Assembly (NCBI RefSeq): GCF_029320955.1
Contig: NZ_CP119757.1
Span: 5,208,001 to 5,272,000, forward strand
Reading direction: 5' to 3'
DNA length: 64,000 nucleotides
From: Flavobacterium sp. YJ01
GTDB taxonomy: Bacteria > Bacteroidota > Bacteroidia > Flavobacteriales > Flavobacteriaceae
Below, in pieces: positions 43,987 to 53,187 of the stretch (the first letter of the stretch is position 1; every line of letters begins with the position of its first letter). Under the pieces are notes generated by a model that made no database searches, was not told the origin of the DNA, and saw only the letters and a list, made by a program, of their open reading frames with translations. A program made the translations under genes and the position numbers.

Positions 43987-44388
43987 TTACTTGTAAAATT
44001 TATATTCAATTCCAAATTTAAACACCGATGCCGGCGTAGATCTGGTGGGGAAAAAACGGACAATTAAAGTATCGCCGCTTTTTTTAGCTGTAATCTTATA
44101 GCCTCTGCCTTCCATGTAGGTGGAAGTTTTGTCCTGAGCATCTATAATTTCAATTTTGGCAGGATTTTTTGAAACCTTAAATATGGTATTATGTTTGTTT
44201 TCAAATATAAAAATATTTCCCTGTTTTTCAACTTCAATGTAATCTGCAGAAGCGGTATCCGAGCTCATGATCCGGTTAACTGCCCCTTCATTTAAATTAT
44301 AAGTGGTTTCAACCAATTTGCCATAGCCCGGTTTCGAACTGCAAGACATTAATACGGCCAATATGGGCAACAGCGCTTCTTTTTTCAT
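43987..44388 (-). CDS. Small lipoprotein, hypothetical
   Basis: 133 residues. Signal peptide with a lipobox (LLPILAVLMSCSSKPG). The mature part looks beta-rich (GNIFIFENKHNTIFKVSKNP, SGDTLIVRFFPT) and ends FKFGIEYKFYK. No family recognised. It forms a two-gene unit with the gene that follows at a 4-nt gap. It converges on the end of the Avs1-like gene but is probably unrelated to it. Confidence 0.65.
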   Translation of the reverse strand: MKKEALLPILAVLMSCSSKPGYGKLVETTYNLNEGAVNRIMSSDTASADYIEVEKQGNIFIFENKHNTIFKVSKNPAKIEIIDAQDKTSTYMEGRGYKITAKKSGDTLIVRFFPTRSTPASVFKFGIEYKFYK

Positions 44389-44830
44389 TTAAACTTTTTT
44401 ACGTTAATAAAATATATCCTTCTGAACTAAAGTTTTATATGCGATTTGAAATAAGATCAAGAATTAAGTTTTCTTGGCATTATTGTCTGCTGTCAGAAGC
44501 ACAGCAGCAAATTTATTCTGTAAATATATCCGTATAATAATCTCGAGGTTACGGTTTTCCGTATTACAGCCAATACTAAAATGATGGCTGAATATACGAA
44601 TATTCGTCCGTATCTTCGGAATTTTTGGTGGAATCAGCCAAAAAAAGAAAGTAAGCGGATTTTGAGCCGCCAGTATCTGCATAGCTTTTTTTGATTTCCC
44701 GCAGAAAAAGGCATGGACTAAACAGCGTATATAAAACAGCCGAATTTAAATTACCGGACAGATCGTTTTTTTAGGGGCAGGAATTAAAAAAAATGGCTAA
44801 TTTTATAGGCAGCAATAAATAAAGTAAAGC
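44389..44830. other. Intergenic stretch without recognised gene
   Basis: About 440 nt, AT-rich. A short minus-strand frame at 44464-44682 lacks features. A palindrome CGAATATTCG lies near 44599. It holds the divergent upstream regions of the lipoprotein and of the gene at 44831; no consensus promoter seen. Confidence 0.4.
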
Positions 44831-45295
44831 ATGGCAATTGATTATCAGGACCCTAATGTTTTTGAGGCGGACTATATTTACCGCATCCAGACCTTTGAAA
44901 AGTACCTGGCGAGTCCGGCATCTTCGCCGCAGCATTATGCGAAATATAAAGCCGGTCTGATGCCCTATATTTTTTACGGGCATAACGTGGAGGGAGTCCT
45001 GGGCCTTTTCGAAAGGGAATTTCAGGAGGTCAGGTCCGGAATTGAAAACTATGAAAACGATAACCATAATGATTTTCCGATGCTCAAATCGTTTGTGAAC
45101 ACGGAACGGGAACTGCGCAGGATATTGGACGAGAGCCAGCTTAAGGACTATAAGGCATTATTGCAGCGCTCGTTCGAGAATCAGAAGCAGGATGTGAAAG
45201 CCGCGGCAGTGAGCCGTTTTTTTCTGTCCAGCCCGATATTGGAGAGCTATATTTTTCAGGTGGAGAAGATTTTCGGAAAAGGCATACTGGACTGA
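44831..45295 (+). CDS. Hypothetical protein, helical
   Basis: 154 residues, soluble, mostly helical (YIYRIQTFEKYLASPASSPQ, TERELRRILDESQLKDYKAL). No signal peptide, no family recognised. It is followed after 72 nt by another small unknown gene on the same strand. Confidence 0.65.
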   Translation: MAIDYQDPNVFEADYIYRIQTFEKYLASPASSPQHYAKYKAGLMPYIFYGHNVEGVLGLFEREFQEVRSGIENYENDNHNDFPMLKSFVNTERELRRILDESQLKDYKALLQRSFENQKQDVKAAAVSRFFLSSPILESYIFQVEKIFGKGILD

Positions 45296-45367
45296 TTTCG
45301 GATTTCGGATTTTCTGCCAGGATTTCCAGAACAGTTGGCGGCCTTTTGATCTCATAATTTTCGATTT

Positions 45368-45760
45368 ATGGAACTGCATTTTGAAGATTTTGCGCTTACG
45401 GTCAGAGCCGGAGATCTGGACGTGCCTTACGGCCTGAGTGACGAGGCCCTTTTTTTATCCGTGCGCAGCCATTTGGCGGGACTGCTGGGTTTCAGAGGCA
45501 CAGAAATTTTCTGTTTTGGACCGGCGCCGGATAATACAGCCGACGGACAGGATGCGCTTCTGGAAAACGGCGTTTTTTACCGCATCATCGCCTATGGGAA
45601 GAACCTGGGGATCGACGGGCAAAGCACTGCCCAGGAAATCCTTGAAGGGTACAGGTTCCTTGTTGAAAATTTCGAGCCGAGATGGGCTTCAGTCTTCATT
45701 GAAGAGGGGTTGGAGAAAAGGGAAGTGACCATCGAGCTGATGTACCAGGAAGCATTTTGA
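45368..45760 (+). CDS. Hypothetical protein
   Basis: 130 residues, acidic, mixed alpha/beta (LHFEDFALTVRAGDLDVPYG, RFLVENFEPRWASVFIEEGL). No family recognised. Its stop codon overlaps an in-frame TTG that could begin the next gene, so the two are probably cotranscribed. Confidence 0.6.
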   Translation: MELHFEDFALTVRAGDLDVPYGLSDEALFLSVRSHLAGLLGFRGTEIFCFGPAPDNTADGQDALLENGVFYRIIAYGKNLGIDGQSTAQEILEGYRFLVENFEPRWASVFIEEGLEKREVTIELMYQEAF

Positions 45761-45774
45761 AAAAGCAATCAGTT

Positions 45775-46209
45775 ATGGATTTGGATGAAGGCATTGAAAG
45801 ATTTCTGCGGGCACAGGAAAATGTGCATAAGCAGGCACTGGATGAAATAAAAAAAGGAAAAAAGCAGAGCCATTGGATGTGGTTTGTATTTCCCCAGATC
45901 AGAGGCCTGGGATTTACGGACTATAACATATATTTTGGATTGAAGGACCTTACTGAAGCCGTGCAGTATCTGAATGATCCCGTACTGGGAAAACGGCTGG
46001 TCGAAATTTCAGAAGCGGTTCTGGCGCTGGATGGTAAAAGCGCATTGGAAGTTTTCGGCAGGCCTGACCAGCGCAAGCTCAAGTCCTGCATGACCCTGTT
46101 CAGCCTGATTCCCGGCGCAGATCCTGTTTTCCAGAAAGTATTGGAAAAATATTATAGCGGCCAGTTGGATGATAAAACCATGGCAGTATTGGAGGCGCAA
46201 AGCCAGTAG
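45775..46209 (+). CDS. DUF1810 family protein
   Basis: Start chosen at the ATG at 45775 (DLDEGIERFLRAQENVHKQ), where the family begins; a TTG at 45757 would add six residues. 144 residues. The DUF1810 signature is clear: ERFLRAQ, KKQSHWMWFVFPQIRGLG and CMTLFSLIPGADPVFQKVL. Function of the family is not established. It lies downstream of two small unknown genes and converges on the next gene. Confidence 0.85.
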   Translation: MDLDEGIERFLRAQENVHKQALDEIKKGKKQSHWMWFVFPQIRGLGFTDYNIYFGLKDLTEAVQYLNDPVLGKRLVEISEAVLALDGKSALEVFGRPDQRKLKSCMTLFSLIPGADPVFQKVLEKYYSGQLDDKTMAVLEAQSQ

Positions 46210-46245
46210 GGGTAATTTCAATTCCGCAGCCATAGAAATGGGATC

Positions 46246-46689
46246 TCACAGCTCAACGTAGATTATTTTTACATTTACCCGATGCTCGTCGATCAGCTTG
46301 TCTATTTCGCTTCTCAACTGCCCGTATCTGAGTTCGGACTGCTGCTGGTCCTCGATGCTTTCCAGCCGCAGCCTTTCCCTTCTTTCATCAGGGGTTTCGT
46401 GTGCCGGAGAAGCCTTTTGGCAGCCGGTTTCCTTAACGCCGCTTTCCGCGTTTTCCAGCGCCCGTTTTTCCATTTCCCTTTCGGCCTCTCTTGAATCCCT
46501 GCGGCACTGGATCATATAGTCCTTAAGCAGCGCGATGCACCTTTGGACATGCTCGCCAAAGCCGCTGTCTTCATCCAGGAGTTCATGGGGATAGGTGTAA
46601 CTCAAGATCTCCATTCTGGAGTGCAGGTCAATCTTAAAGTAGTCTATAAATTCCCCGTTTGTGACCCCGTTAAACTTATCGATTTCCAT
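46246..46689 (-). CDS. Hypothetical protein with coiled-coil region
   Basis: 147 residues. The N-terminal half is ordered (GVTNGEFIDYFKIDLHSRME). The second half is highly charged and likely coiled coil (REAEREMEKRALENAESG, DERRERLRLESIEDQQQSEL). No family recognised. It starts 13 nt after the SRAP gene, so it is probably in the same transcript and may belong to the SOS-type group. Confidence 0.6.
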   Translation of the reverse strand: MEIDKFNGVTNGEFIDYFKIDLHSRMEILSYTYPHELLDEDSGFGEHVQRCIALLKDYMIQCRRDSREAEREMEKRALENAESGVKETGCQKASPAHETPDERRERLRLESIEDQQQSELRYGQLRSEIDKLIDEHRVNVKIIYVEL

Positions 46690-46702
46690 AGCATTGTCTG
46701 TA

Positions 46703-47326
46703 TTAGATTTGAAAGCCGATCAGGTTTCCCTGATAGGGAAAAGCGAAATCCTCGATTTTCACCGACTGGTCCAGCCATGCGGATTCATCCTGGCGTTTGA
46801 GCATAATAGGCATCCTGAGCTTATGGTTATGGATGTACTGCATCAGATCGTTGGCTTTTGTGGTCACCATGGTGTAGGTATTTTTAATCTCATCCGTCAC
46901 AGGATCTGTCCATGAGGAATACAGGCCTGCAAAAGTAAAGATTTCATCATCCTGGGAATTGATCTGGTATCTGTCCTTGCTTTTTCCCTTCTGGTCATTC
47001 CAATGCCACTCGTAATAGGCAGAGGCGATTATCAGGCAGCGGTTATGGGTGATATTTTTGAAGGAGGCCTTTTCGTCTATGCTTTCAATCCTTGCATTGA
47101 GCGTGTTTTTCCTGAACTCGATATCCTTTGCCCATGACGGCAGCAGGCCCCATGTATAATCCGTTGTGATCAGATGCGGAGAGGAATTGAGTATGACAGG
47201 AATATTGGGATGGGAAAACCCATTTATGAAGTCAGACTGCAGGTAGGTCTCCTCATTATCGAGCTCGGCGTTAAATCGTCTTTTGAGATCTTCTATAGAG
47301 GCATTCTGCTGGGTATAATAGCACAT
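46703..47326 (-). CDS. SRAP (HMCES/YedK-type) abasic-site protein
   Basis: 207 residues. The catalytic Cys2 follows the initiator Met (MCYYTQQN). Family motifs are present: TTDYTWGLLPSWAKD, TLNARIESIDEKASFK, ASAYYEWHW with the conserved Glu, and IHNHKLRMPIML with the conserved His. Such proteins form a thiazolidine cross-link with abasic sites in single-stranded DNA and protect the break site at forks. Its position beside an error-prone DnaE and DinB fits a DNA-damage gene group. A CATATTTG box (one mismatch from TAnnTTTG) lies about 40 nt upstream on its strand. Confidence 0.92.
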   Translation of the reverse strand: MCYYTQQNASIEDLKRRFNAELDNEETYLQSDFINGFSHPNIPVILNSSPHLITTDYTWGLLPSWAKDIEFRKNTLNARIESIDEKASFKNITHNRCLIIASAYYEWHWNDQKGKSKDRYQINSQDDEIFTFAGLYSSWTDPVTDEIKNTYTMVTTKANDLMQYIHNHKLRMPIMLKRQDESAWLDQSVKIEDFAFPYQGNLIGFQI

Positions 47327-47431
47327 AAATTTCGTTTTTAGGGCTGTTTAAAATGTCTTATACTGACACAAATATGCCCTTAAAAGGGCTTCTGTGTTTT
47401 CCATTGCGCTTAAGTTTGACAAAACGATCTT

Positions 47432-47587
47432 ATGGAATCATACCCAATAGACATTAAGCGCATTGAAAGGCTTTTAAGAGAAAACCAGCAGCGAAAAAGG
47501 ATGCTTCGGGAAAGAAACAGCACCAGACTGATGTGCTTCATGCTGTTTTTTCTGTTTGTTTTCTTTATTCTTCTCTATCAAATTTAA
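47432..47587 (+). CDS. Very small single-pass membrane protein
   Basis: 51 residues, too short for most gene callers. It begins MESYPIDIKRIERLLRENQQ, is Arg-rich up to residue 30 and has one C-terminal membrane segment (LMCFMLFFLFVFFILLYQI). TAAGTTTG at 47411-47418 matches the -7 box, 13 nt upstream of the start. It lies between the divergent SRAP gene and the convergent dnaE2-like gene. Real expression is plausible but unproved. Confidence 0.5.
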   Translation: MESYPIDIKRIERLLRENQQRKRMLRERNSTRLMCFMLFFLFVFFILLYQI

Positions 47588-47618
47588 TTCATAATTAGGA
47601 CTTTACATAAATAAATGC

Positions 47619-50600
47619 CTAAAATTTCATTCTGTGGCGCGGCAGATTGATTTCATGCTCCTGCGGATAAGGCTGGCGGTGGGTGCTGCTGACATCCTGT
47701 TTGATATTATGCTGGGTGGTAAACCTCTTGTCCGAATCCGAATATCTGGGATCGGGGATGAAAGGCATTTTTGTTAATTTGGAAACGGTGATTGTAGGAA
47801 AATGATAGTCAATTTCCACGATTCCGCGCATCAGGTAGCATCCGCCTCCCTGAAAAGGATAATTGGCAAGACTGTCCGGGAAGTGGGCTGTATCAAAATA
47901 AGCGCCCTCATGATCGATCCATGTCCCGAAATACATATTGCCCCTTTTTGTCGGGACCTGCTTGGTCGAGATCAGATAAGCCAGCATGCGGACCTCTTTT
48001 TTATGGTGTTTCAAAAGATCACGTACCATCACATCTCCGCGGTGTCTGGTCTTAAGCAGATCAAAAACGGTGCAGGATATGGGAAAATTCAAAAGCTCGA
48101 TCTCATCAAAAGCATCCTCAAAAACCGAACGCTCCAGAACAGGCAGCTTAAACTCTTTTGCCGGTTCGCGGATCAGCATCAGCCCGCGGTTTTCCGGCTT
48201 GAAATTGTTCATCAGAAGGCTGACCTGCACCAGCAGCTGGTTTTTGGTCTTGCCTGTAAAGCGGAATGCGCCTATAAAAATCAGCACCTTTACATTCTCA
48301 ATTCCCATCGGCACCCTGTTTATGAAATCTTCCAGCGATTTATAAAGGCCGTTTCTTTCGCGTTCATAGGCGATGAACTGCGAGAGTTTGGAATCCAGGC
48401 CCTGCAGGTGCATAAAGCCCAGATAGATATCGATGCCGTAAAGCGAAGTCTGATAATCGCTTCTGTTAACGCAGGGCGTATGGATAACCGCGCCGGCCAT
48501 TCTGGCTTCGTGCACGTAGATTTCAGTGCGGTAAAACCCTCCCTGATTGTTGATCACGGCCACCATGAATTCAATAGGGTAATGCACCTTGAGGTAAAGG
48601 CTCTGATAGCTTTCCACGGCGTAGGATGCGGAGTGCGCCTTGCAGAAGGAATAGCCCGCAAAGGATTCGATCTGGCGGTAGATCTCGCGGCTCAGCGTTT
48701 CGGGATGCCCTTTTGCGGCTGCAGCGATAAAGAAATCATCCTTTACTTTCTGAAGCGCCGCTTTTGAGCGTCCCTTGCCCGACATGGCGCGCCTCAGGAT
48801 ATCTCCGTCAGCGGCCGAGAGCCCGCCGTAATGAAGTGCAATCTTGATCACGTCTTCCTGATAGACCATAATGCCGTAGGTTTCCCCCAGCTGCTGCTCG
48901 AATACGGGATGGAAATACTCAAATTTTGACGGGTTGTTATGCCGGAAGATGTATTCCTTCATCATACCGGACTGCGCCACACCGGGACGGATAATGGATG
49001 AGGCGGCCACAAGGGTTTTGTAGTTGTCGCATTTCAGGCGGCGCAAAAGCCCGCGCATGGCGGGGCTCTCGATGTAAAAGCATCCGATGGTTCTCCCTTC
49101 CGCCAGATACACGTTTGCGGACTCTTCGTTTTTGGAGAGTCTCGTGTCACGGATATTGATGCGCAGTCCTCTGTTCTGCTCAATTATTTTCACGGTATCA
49201 TCAATATGCCCGATGCCGCGCTGGCTCAGGATGTCGAATTTATCAAAACCGATATCCTCAGCGGTATGCATGTCAAAAAGCACAATGGGGAACCCTTTCG
49301 GAGGCATTTCCAGAGGGGTATAGTCGGTAAGGGGCTCTTCGGAGATCAGAATCCCGCAGGAATGCATGCTTCTCATATTGGGATATTTCTCCAGCATCAT
49401 GCCGTATTCCTGAACCAATTTTACAATGGAATTGGGCTCATGGAATTTCATGGGATTTTTGGCCAGCAGGTCAAGCTCGTCTTTCGGAAGTCCGAATACC
49501 TTGCCGACTTCGCGGAATATGGAGCGGTACTTGAATTCCACGTTCGTGCCGCAGAAAGCCACATTCTCATAGCCGTAGCGGTCGAAGATGTATTTCAAAA
49601 TGACATCCCTTTCCTGCCACGACCAGTCAATATCGAAATCGGGAGGGCTCTTGCGGTTCTCGTTCAGAAACCGCTCAAAATACAGATCAAGCTCCAACGG
49701 GCATATGTCCGTTATTCCAAGGCAGTAGGCGATGATGCTGTTGGCGCCGCTTCCCCTTCCGATGTGCATAAAGCCCCGGCTGTTGCTGTAGCGTATGATA
49801 TCCCAGGTGATCAGGAAATAGCCGCTGAATTCCAGATCGTTGATCACTTTGAGCTCTTTTTCCACGCGGGCTTTCGCTTCAGGGTTATGGCGTCCGTACC
49901 GCCAGACAAGGCCTTCTTCGGCAAGAGTGGTCAGAAGGGCAATATCTCCTGCTTTGTTTTTGGTGTAATGCTTTTTGTTTTTCGGGCTCTGGAAATCATA
50001 CTCGAAATTGCAGTGCCCAATGATATATCGGGTATTTTCGATGATCTCGGGATAGTCTTTATACAAGGCAATAAGTTCCGCTTCAGGAATCATCACATCC
50101 GATTTCCTGCAGCAGTCCTCAGGTGTGAGTTTGGACAGCAGATCATTGAGGTCAACTGCGCGCAGGATCCTGTGCAGATTGTATTCCCTTTTGGTGCGGA
50201 ACACCACGGGCTGCAGGATAACCATTTTGGAAATCCTCTTTTTAAGCTCGGGCATGATAAGCCTCGTGAGCTGGTCGGGCCGAATGCCTATAAATTCATT
50301 TTCGCTGAGTTCCAAAGGGGCATTTTCCAGAGCATAGATAAAATACACCGAATCAAAAGCGGGCGCCTTTTCAGGCAGCGCAGCGCCTGAGAAATTATGG
50401 CCGGTGAGAAACCGGTTCATTTGGGCCAGACCTTCCGCATTTTTGGCAAGCCCGATATAGCGCAGGCGGTGGGCACAGCGGAATTCGATTCCAACGAGCG
50501 GCTTTATGCCCAGGGCCTGGCAGCCTTTTATGAAATCATAAATGCCCGTTACGGTATTGATATCGGTCAGCGCTGCCGCGGTAATGCCGCATTCTCCTGC

Positions 50601-50672
50601 CTGTCTTATCAGATCATCCAGGGGAATAGTGCCGTAGCGGAGCGAATGAAAAGAGTGGCAGTTGAGAAGCAT
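47619..50672 (-). CDS. dnaE2: Error-prone DNA polymerase III alpha subunit (DnaE2-type)
   Basis: 1017 residues, the usual length of DnaE2 and shorter than replicative DnaE. The PHP domain begins LNCHSFHSLRYGTIPLDDLI, then AALTDINTVTGIYDFI. The polymerase core has the catalytic acidic cluster SPPDFDIDWSWQERDVIL near residue 350, HIGRGSGANSIIAYCLGITD and AMSGKGRSKA. The helix-hairpin-helix area and an OB-like C-terminus follow, without a beta-clamp-rich tail of DnaE1. It sits 3 nt downstream of dinB, so the two form a mutasome-like operon. They would copy across lesions after DNA damage. Confidence 0.9.
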   Translation of the reverse strand: MLLNCHSFHSLRYGTIPLDDLIRQAGECGITAAALTDINTVTGIYDFIKGCQALGIKPLVGIEFRCAHRLRYIGLAKNAEGLAQMNRFLTGHNFSGAALPEKAPAFDSVYFIYALENAPLELSENEFIGIRPDQLTRLIMPELKKRISKMVILQPVVFRTKREYNLHRILRAVDLNDLLSKLTPEDCCRKSDVMIPEAELIALYKDYPEIIENTRYIIGHCNFEYDFQSPKNKKHYTKNKAGDIALLTTLAEEGLVWRYGRHNPEAKARVEKELKVINDLEFSGYFLITWDIIRYSNSRGFMHIGRGSGANSIIAYCLGITDICPLELDLYFERFLNENRKSPPDFDIDWSWQERDVILKYIFDRYGYENVAFCGTNVEFKYRSIFREVGKVFGLPKDELDLLAKNPMKFHEPNSIVKLVQEYGMMLEKYPNMRSMHSCGILISEEPLTDYTPLEMPPKGFPIVLFDMHTAEDIGFDKFDILSQRGIGHIDDTVKIIEQNRGLRINIRDTRLSKNEESANVYLAEGRTIGCFYIESPAMRGLLRRLKCDNYKTLVAASSIIRPGVAQSGMMKEYIFRHNNPSKFEYFHPVFEQQLGETYGIMVYQEDVIKIALHYGGLSAADGDILRRAMSGKGRSKAALQKVKDDFFIAAAAKGHPETLSREIYRQIESFAGYSFCKAHSASYAVESYQSLYLKVHYPIEFMVAVINNQGGFYRTEIYVHEARMAGAVIHTPCVNRSDYQTSLYGIDIYLGFMHLQGLDSKLSQFIAYERERNGLYKSLEDFINRVPMGIENVKVLIFIGAFRFTGKTKNQLLVQVSLLMNNFKPENRGLMLIREPAKEFKLPVLERSVFEDAFDEIELLNFPISCTVFDLLKTRHRGDVMVRDLLKHHKKEVRMLAYLISTKQVPTKRGNMYFGTWIDHEGAYFDTAHFPDSLANYPFQGGGCYLMRGIVEIDYHFPTITVSKLTKMPFIPDPRYSDSDKRFTTQHNIKQDVSSTHRQPYPQEHEINLPRHRMKF

Positions 50673-50675
50673 GAT

Positions 50676-51857
50676 TTATTTTTTACGTTTTAGAATTTCG
50701 TCTTTGTTATTGGGTTTGAACGATGCGCCGGCGCACCGCATCACGGCATCAAAGCCGTAACGGTTCTTCATTCTGTCCATGGCCTGATACAGGGCAAGCA
50801 TTTCCTCGGTATCATTGAACAGGTCAATCTGATAGGTTCCCCTGACCAGCCCGCTGAAGCGCACCCCGATAAGGCGCAGCCTCATGCGGCGCTGGTAGAG
50901 CCTCTCAAAGAGATCCGTCACCGTCTGGTTCAGGATATGGTCGGCCGAGGTGTACTGGACTCTGGACTGCTTGGTTTCGGTATCGAAGTTGGCGTAGCGT
51001 ATTTTGACAGTCACCGTTGAAGCGAGCCACTCTTCGGCGCGCAGCTCGTAGGCCAGCTTTTCAACCATTCCCTGCAGGATCCTGCTGAGTTTCAATATAT
51101 CAATGGTATCCTGGGAGAAGGTGTGCTCGGTGGAAATGGACTTTCTTTCCGTGTATGGCTCCACAGGCGTGTTGTCGATGCCGTTGGCTTTCTTCCAGAG
51201 TTCGGTGCCGTTTTTTCCGATCATCTGCTGCAGGGACTCGGCTGGCATTTCGGAGAGCGTGCGGATGGTGCGGATGCCGATTCTCGAAAGGAGCTCAAAG
51301 GTTTTCTGTCCGACCATCGGAATTTTTCTAATGGAGAGCGGGTTCAGGAAGGACTGCACCAGATGCTCCGGGATTTCAAGGTTCTGCTTCTGCTTGCCTT
51401 CGCCCGTGCCGATTTTCGATACGGTCTTGTTGACCGAAAGGGCAAAGGTGAGGGGCAGGCCCGTTTCCTTTGTGATTCGCTGCGCCAGCTCATCTGTCCA
51501 TTTGTAGCTTCCGTAGAAACGGTCCATGCCGGTGATGTCGAGATAGAACTCGTCGATGCTGGCCTTTTCCACCACGGGCGCCTTTTCCTGGATGATTTCG
51601 GTGATGTCATGGGAGAGCCTCGAGTAGAGCTCCATGTCGCCCTTCATGATTTTGGCCTGAGGGCAGAGCTTCATGGCCATGTGTATGGGCATGGCCGAAC
51701 GCACGCCGAATTTACGGGCTTCGTAGGAGCAGGACGCCACAACGCCCCTGTCCCCGCCGCCGATAATAAGCGGTATTCCGTTAAGTTCAGAATTAATCAG
51801 TCTTTCGCAGGAGACGAAAAACGTGTTCATGTCGATGTGTACAATTGCCCGGTTCAT
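50676..51857 (-). CDS. dinB: Y-family DNA polymerase IV (DinB)
   Basis: Start chosen at the ATG at 51857 (NRAIVHIDMNTFFVSCERLI); the frame continues 29 codons upstream without family similarity. About 393 residues. The active site residues are in AIVHIDMNTFFVSCE and SIDEFYLDITGMD (DE pair). The thumb and little-finger domains follow (RKIPMVGQKTFELLSRIGI, ESLQQMIGKNGTELWKKANG). It carries out translesion synthesis. On its coding strand TAATTTTG (plus-strand 51881-51888) fits the -7 box, and TAGTA is repeated with a 9-bp period just behind it (51887-51900 on the plus strand), which could be an SOS-type operator. Confidence 0.93.
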   Translation of the reverse strand: MNRAIVHIDMNTFFVSCERLINSELNGIPLIIGGGDRGVVASCSYEARKFGVRSAMPIHMAMKLCPQAKIMKGDMELYSRLSHDITEIIQEKAPVVEKASIDEFYLDITGMDRFYGSYKWTDELAQRITKETGLPLTFALSVNKTVSKIGTGEGKQKQNLEIPEHLVQSFLNPLSIRKIPMVGQKTFELLSRIGIRTIRTLSEMPAESLQQMIGKNGTELWKKANGIDNTPVEPYTERKSISTEHTFSQDTIDILKLSRILQGMVEKLAYELRAEEWLASTVTVKIRYANFDTETKQSRVQYTSADHILNQTVTDLFERLYQRRMRLRLIGVRFSGLVRGTYQIDLFNDTEEMLALYQAMDRMKNRYGFDAVMRCAGASFKPNNKDEILKRKK

Positions 51858-52290
51858 AATCTTGATCATTTTATGCTTATCAAAATTAGTACAGGTAGTA
51901 ACAATTTTTAAAAATTTAATGTTCCAAATAATAACAAAATTCAAAAATCCTTATTTTTCAGGGCATACGAAAAACCGCTTTTTTATTGATAAGATGCTTT
52001 ATTCAGAATTTTCAGCGAGGATGCTTTTTGTAAACCAGTCACAGCTAATTTTAGAAATACTGCTGTTGGTTTTTGAATTTTTCCTATTGAAATGTACAAA
52101 TCGTTTAATTATAGTCAATTGTAAAGCGCTGTTTACTGTTTTATTTGGGTAAAATTTGTATATTTGAGAGGTATTAACCGCTTCACGGTTATAATTCAAT
52201 CGTTTATCGATTTACAAAGATTTATATGGCTATATAGACTTTTGCAGATTCTTAGATTCTTGTCTTCTGTACTGCAAAAAAATATAGTCC

Positions 52291-52764
52291 ATGTCCAAAC
52301 TACATAAATCCCAGAAAGTTATATTTATAGCTGATGACGACGAAGACGACAGAATGCTGTTTTTAGATGCCCTCGAGGATTTAAACCTGCCGGCTGCCGT
52401 AAAGGCCGCCTGTGACGGACAGGAACTGCTCAATACCCTTGAGAAGACCGCAGACCGCCTGCCTGATATGATTTTTCTGGATATCAATATGCCCATCAAA
52501 AATGGATTTGACTGCCTTGCGGAAATCCGCAGCAGGGAAGATGCCCTGAAAGAAGTGAAGATCATCATGCTTTCCACAAGCAAAAGCCCTGACAATATCG
52601 AGCTCTGCCATAAACTCGGCGCTGATTTGTACGCTGTGGAACCCAGCAGTTTTCAGGGGCTGAACGACCTGCTGCAGAAAGTATTTGAAATGGACTGGAG
52701 CAGTTTTAAAAAAAGCAGCAATAAATTCCTGCTTGCCTCAGCAGGATATCCGAATTACGCTTAG
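52291..52764 (+). CDS. Stand-alone response regulator receiver (CheY/Rcp1-like)
   Basis: 157 residues, receiver domain only. The acidic pocket is in VIFIADDDEDDRMLFLDAL and the phospho-acceptor Asp in DMIFLDINMPIKNGFDCL. The conserved Thr/Ser follows (IIMLSTSKSP). At the position of the usual Lys (xxKP) the sequence reads YAVEPSSF, so Lys is replaced by Glu, which could weaken or change phosphorylation. No kinase is next to it. A -7 box (TATATTTG at 52159-52166) and a small leader hairpin (AACCG/CGGTT near 52176) lie upstream, with a leader of about 120 nt. Confidence 0.85.
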   Translation: MSKLHKSQKVIFIADDDEDDRMLFLDALEDLNLPAAVKAACDGQELLNTLEKTADRLPDMIFLDINMPIKNGFDCLAEIRSREDALKEVKIIMLSTSKSPDNIELCHKLGADLYAVEPSSFQGLNDLLQKVFEMDWSSFKKSSNKFLLASAGYPNYA

Positions 52765-52796
52765 GGAACGATAATTGTATATGATAATATTTTTTT

Positions 52797-52874
52797 GGAG
52801 CTTTTTCCCGCTATCCGCTCCAATCTTTTGCGCCGGACCCCGGCGCGGAAGGATTTCCGCTTCTATCGGGGCTA
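52797..52874. repeat. Palindromic intergenic repeat, copy 1
   Basis: Begins GGAGCTTTTTCCCGCTATCC and ends in CTATCGGGGCTA, with a GC-rich palindrome in the centre (GCGCCGGACCCCGGCGC). It is about 90% identical to the copy at 54215-54291. The T-rich sequence before it is also similar. The element type is familiar from flavobacterial genomes but its function is unknown. Confidence 0.75.
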
Positions 52875-53187
52875 GGGTCTCGGATTCAATAGGTTTTGCT
52901 AAAACAGGTATGGGAATTGGCGCTGCAATCGGTGGAGCCGAAAGGTTGTCTCTGTATTAGAGGCAGTTGCAGTCGGATCCATGGACTGATGCCGATACGC
53001 TGAATGCTGCAGGTTTAGGTGCTGCGGCGCAGGTGCCTGGACCGCATTCCCCTTCATTTGGACCATTATCAATCATGTCCGGCTTGGCAGGAGCCGCCTA
53101 TTGTAATTAATCAATATAAAGCGTTGCTGCCATTTGCTTTTTTGGGCAGATGCCAGTAATTTTAACCAATTAAAATTATATTAGGGA

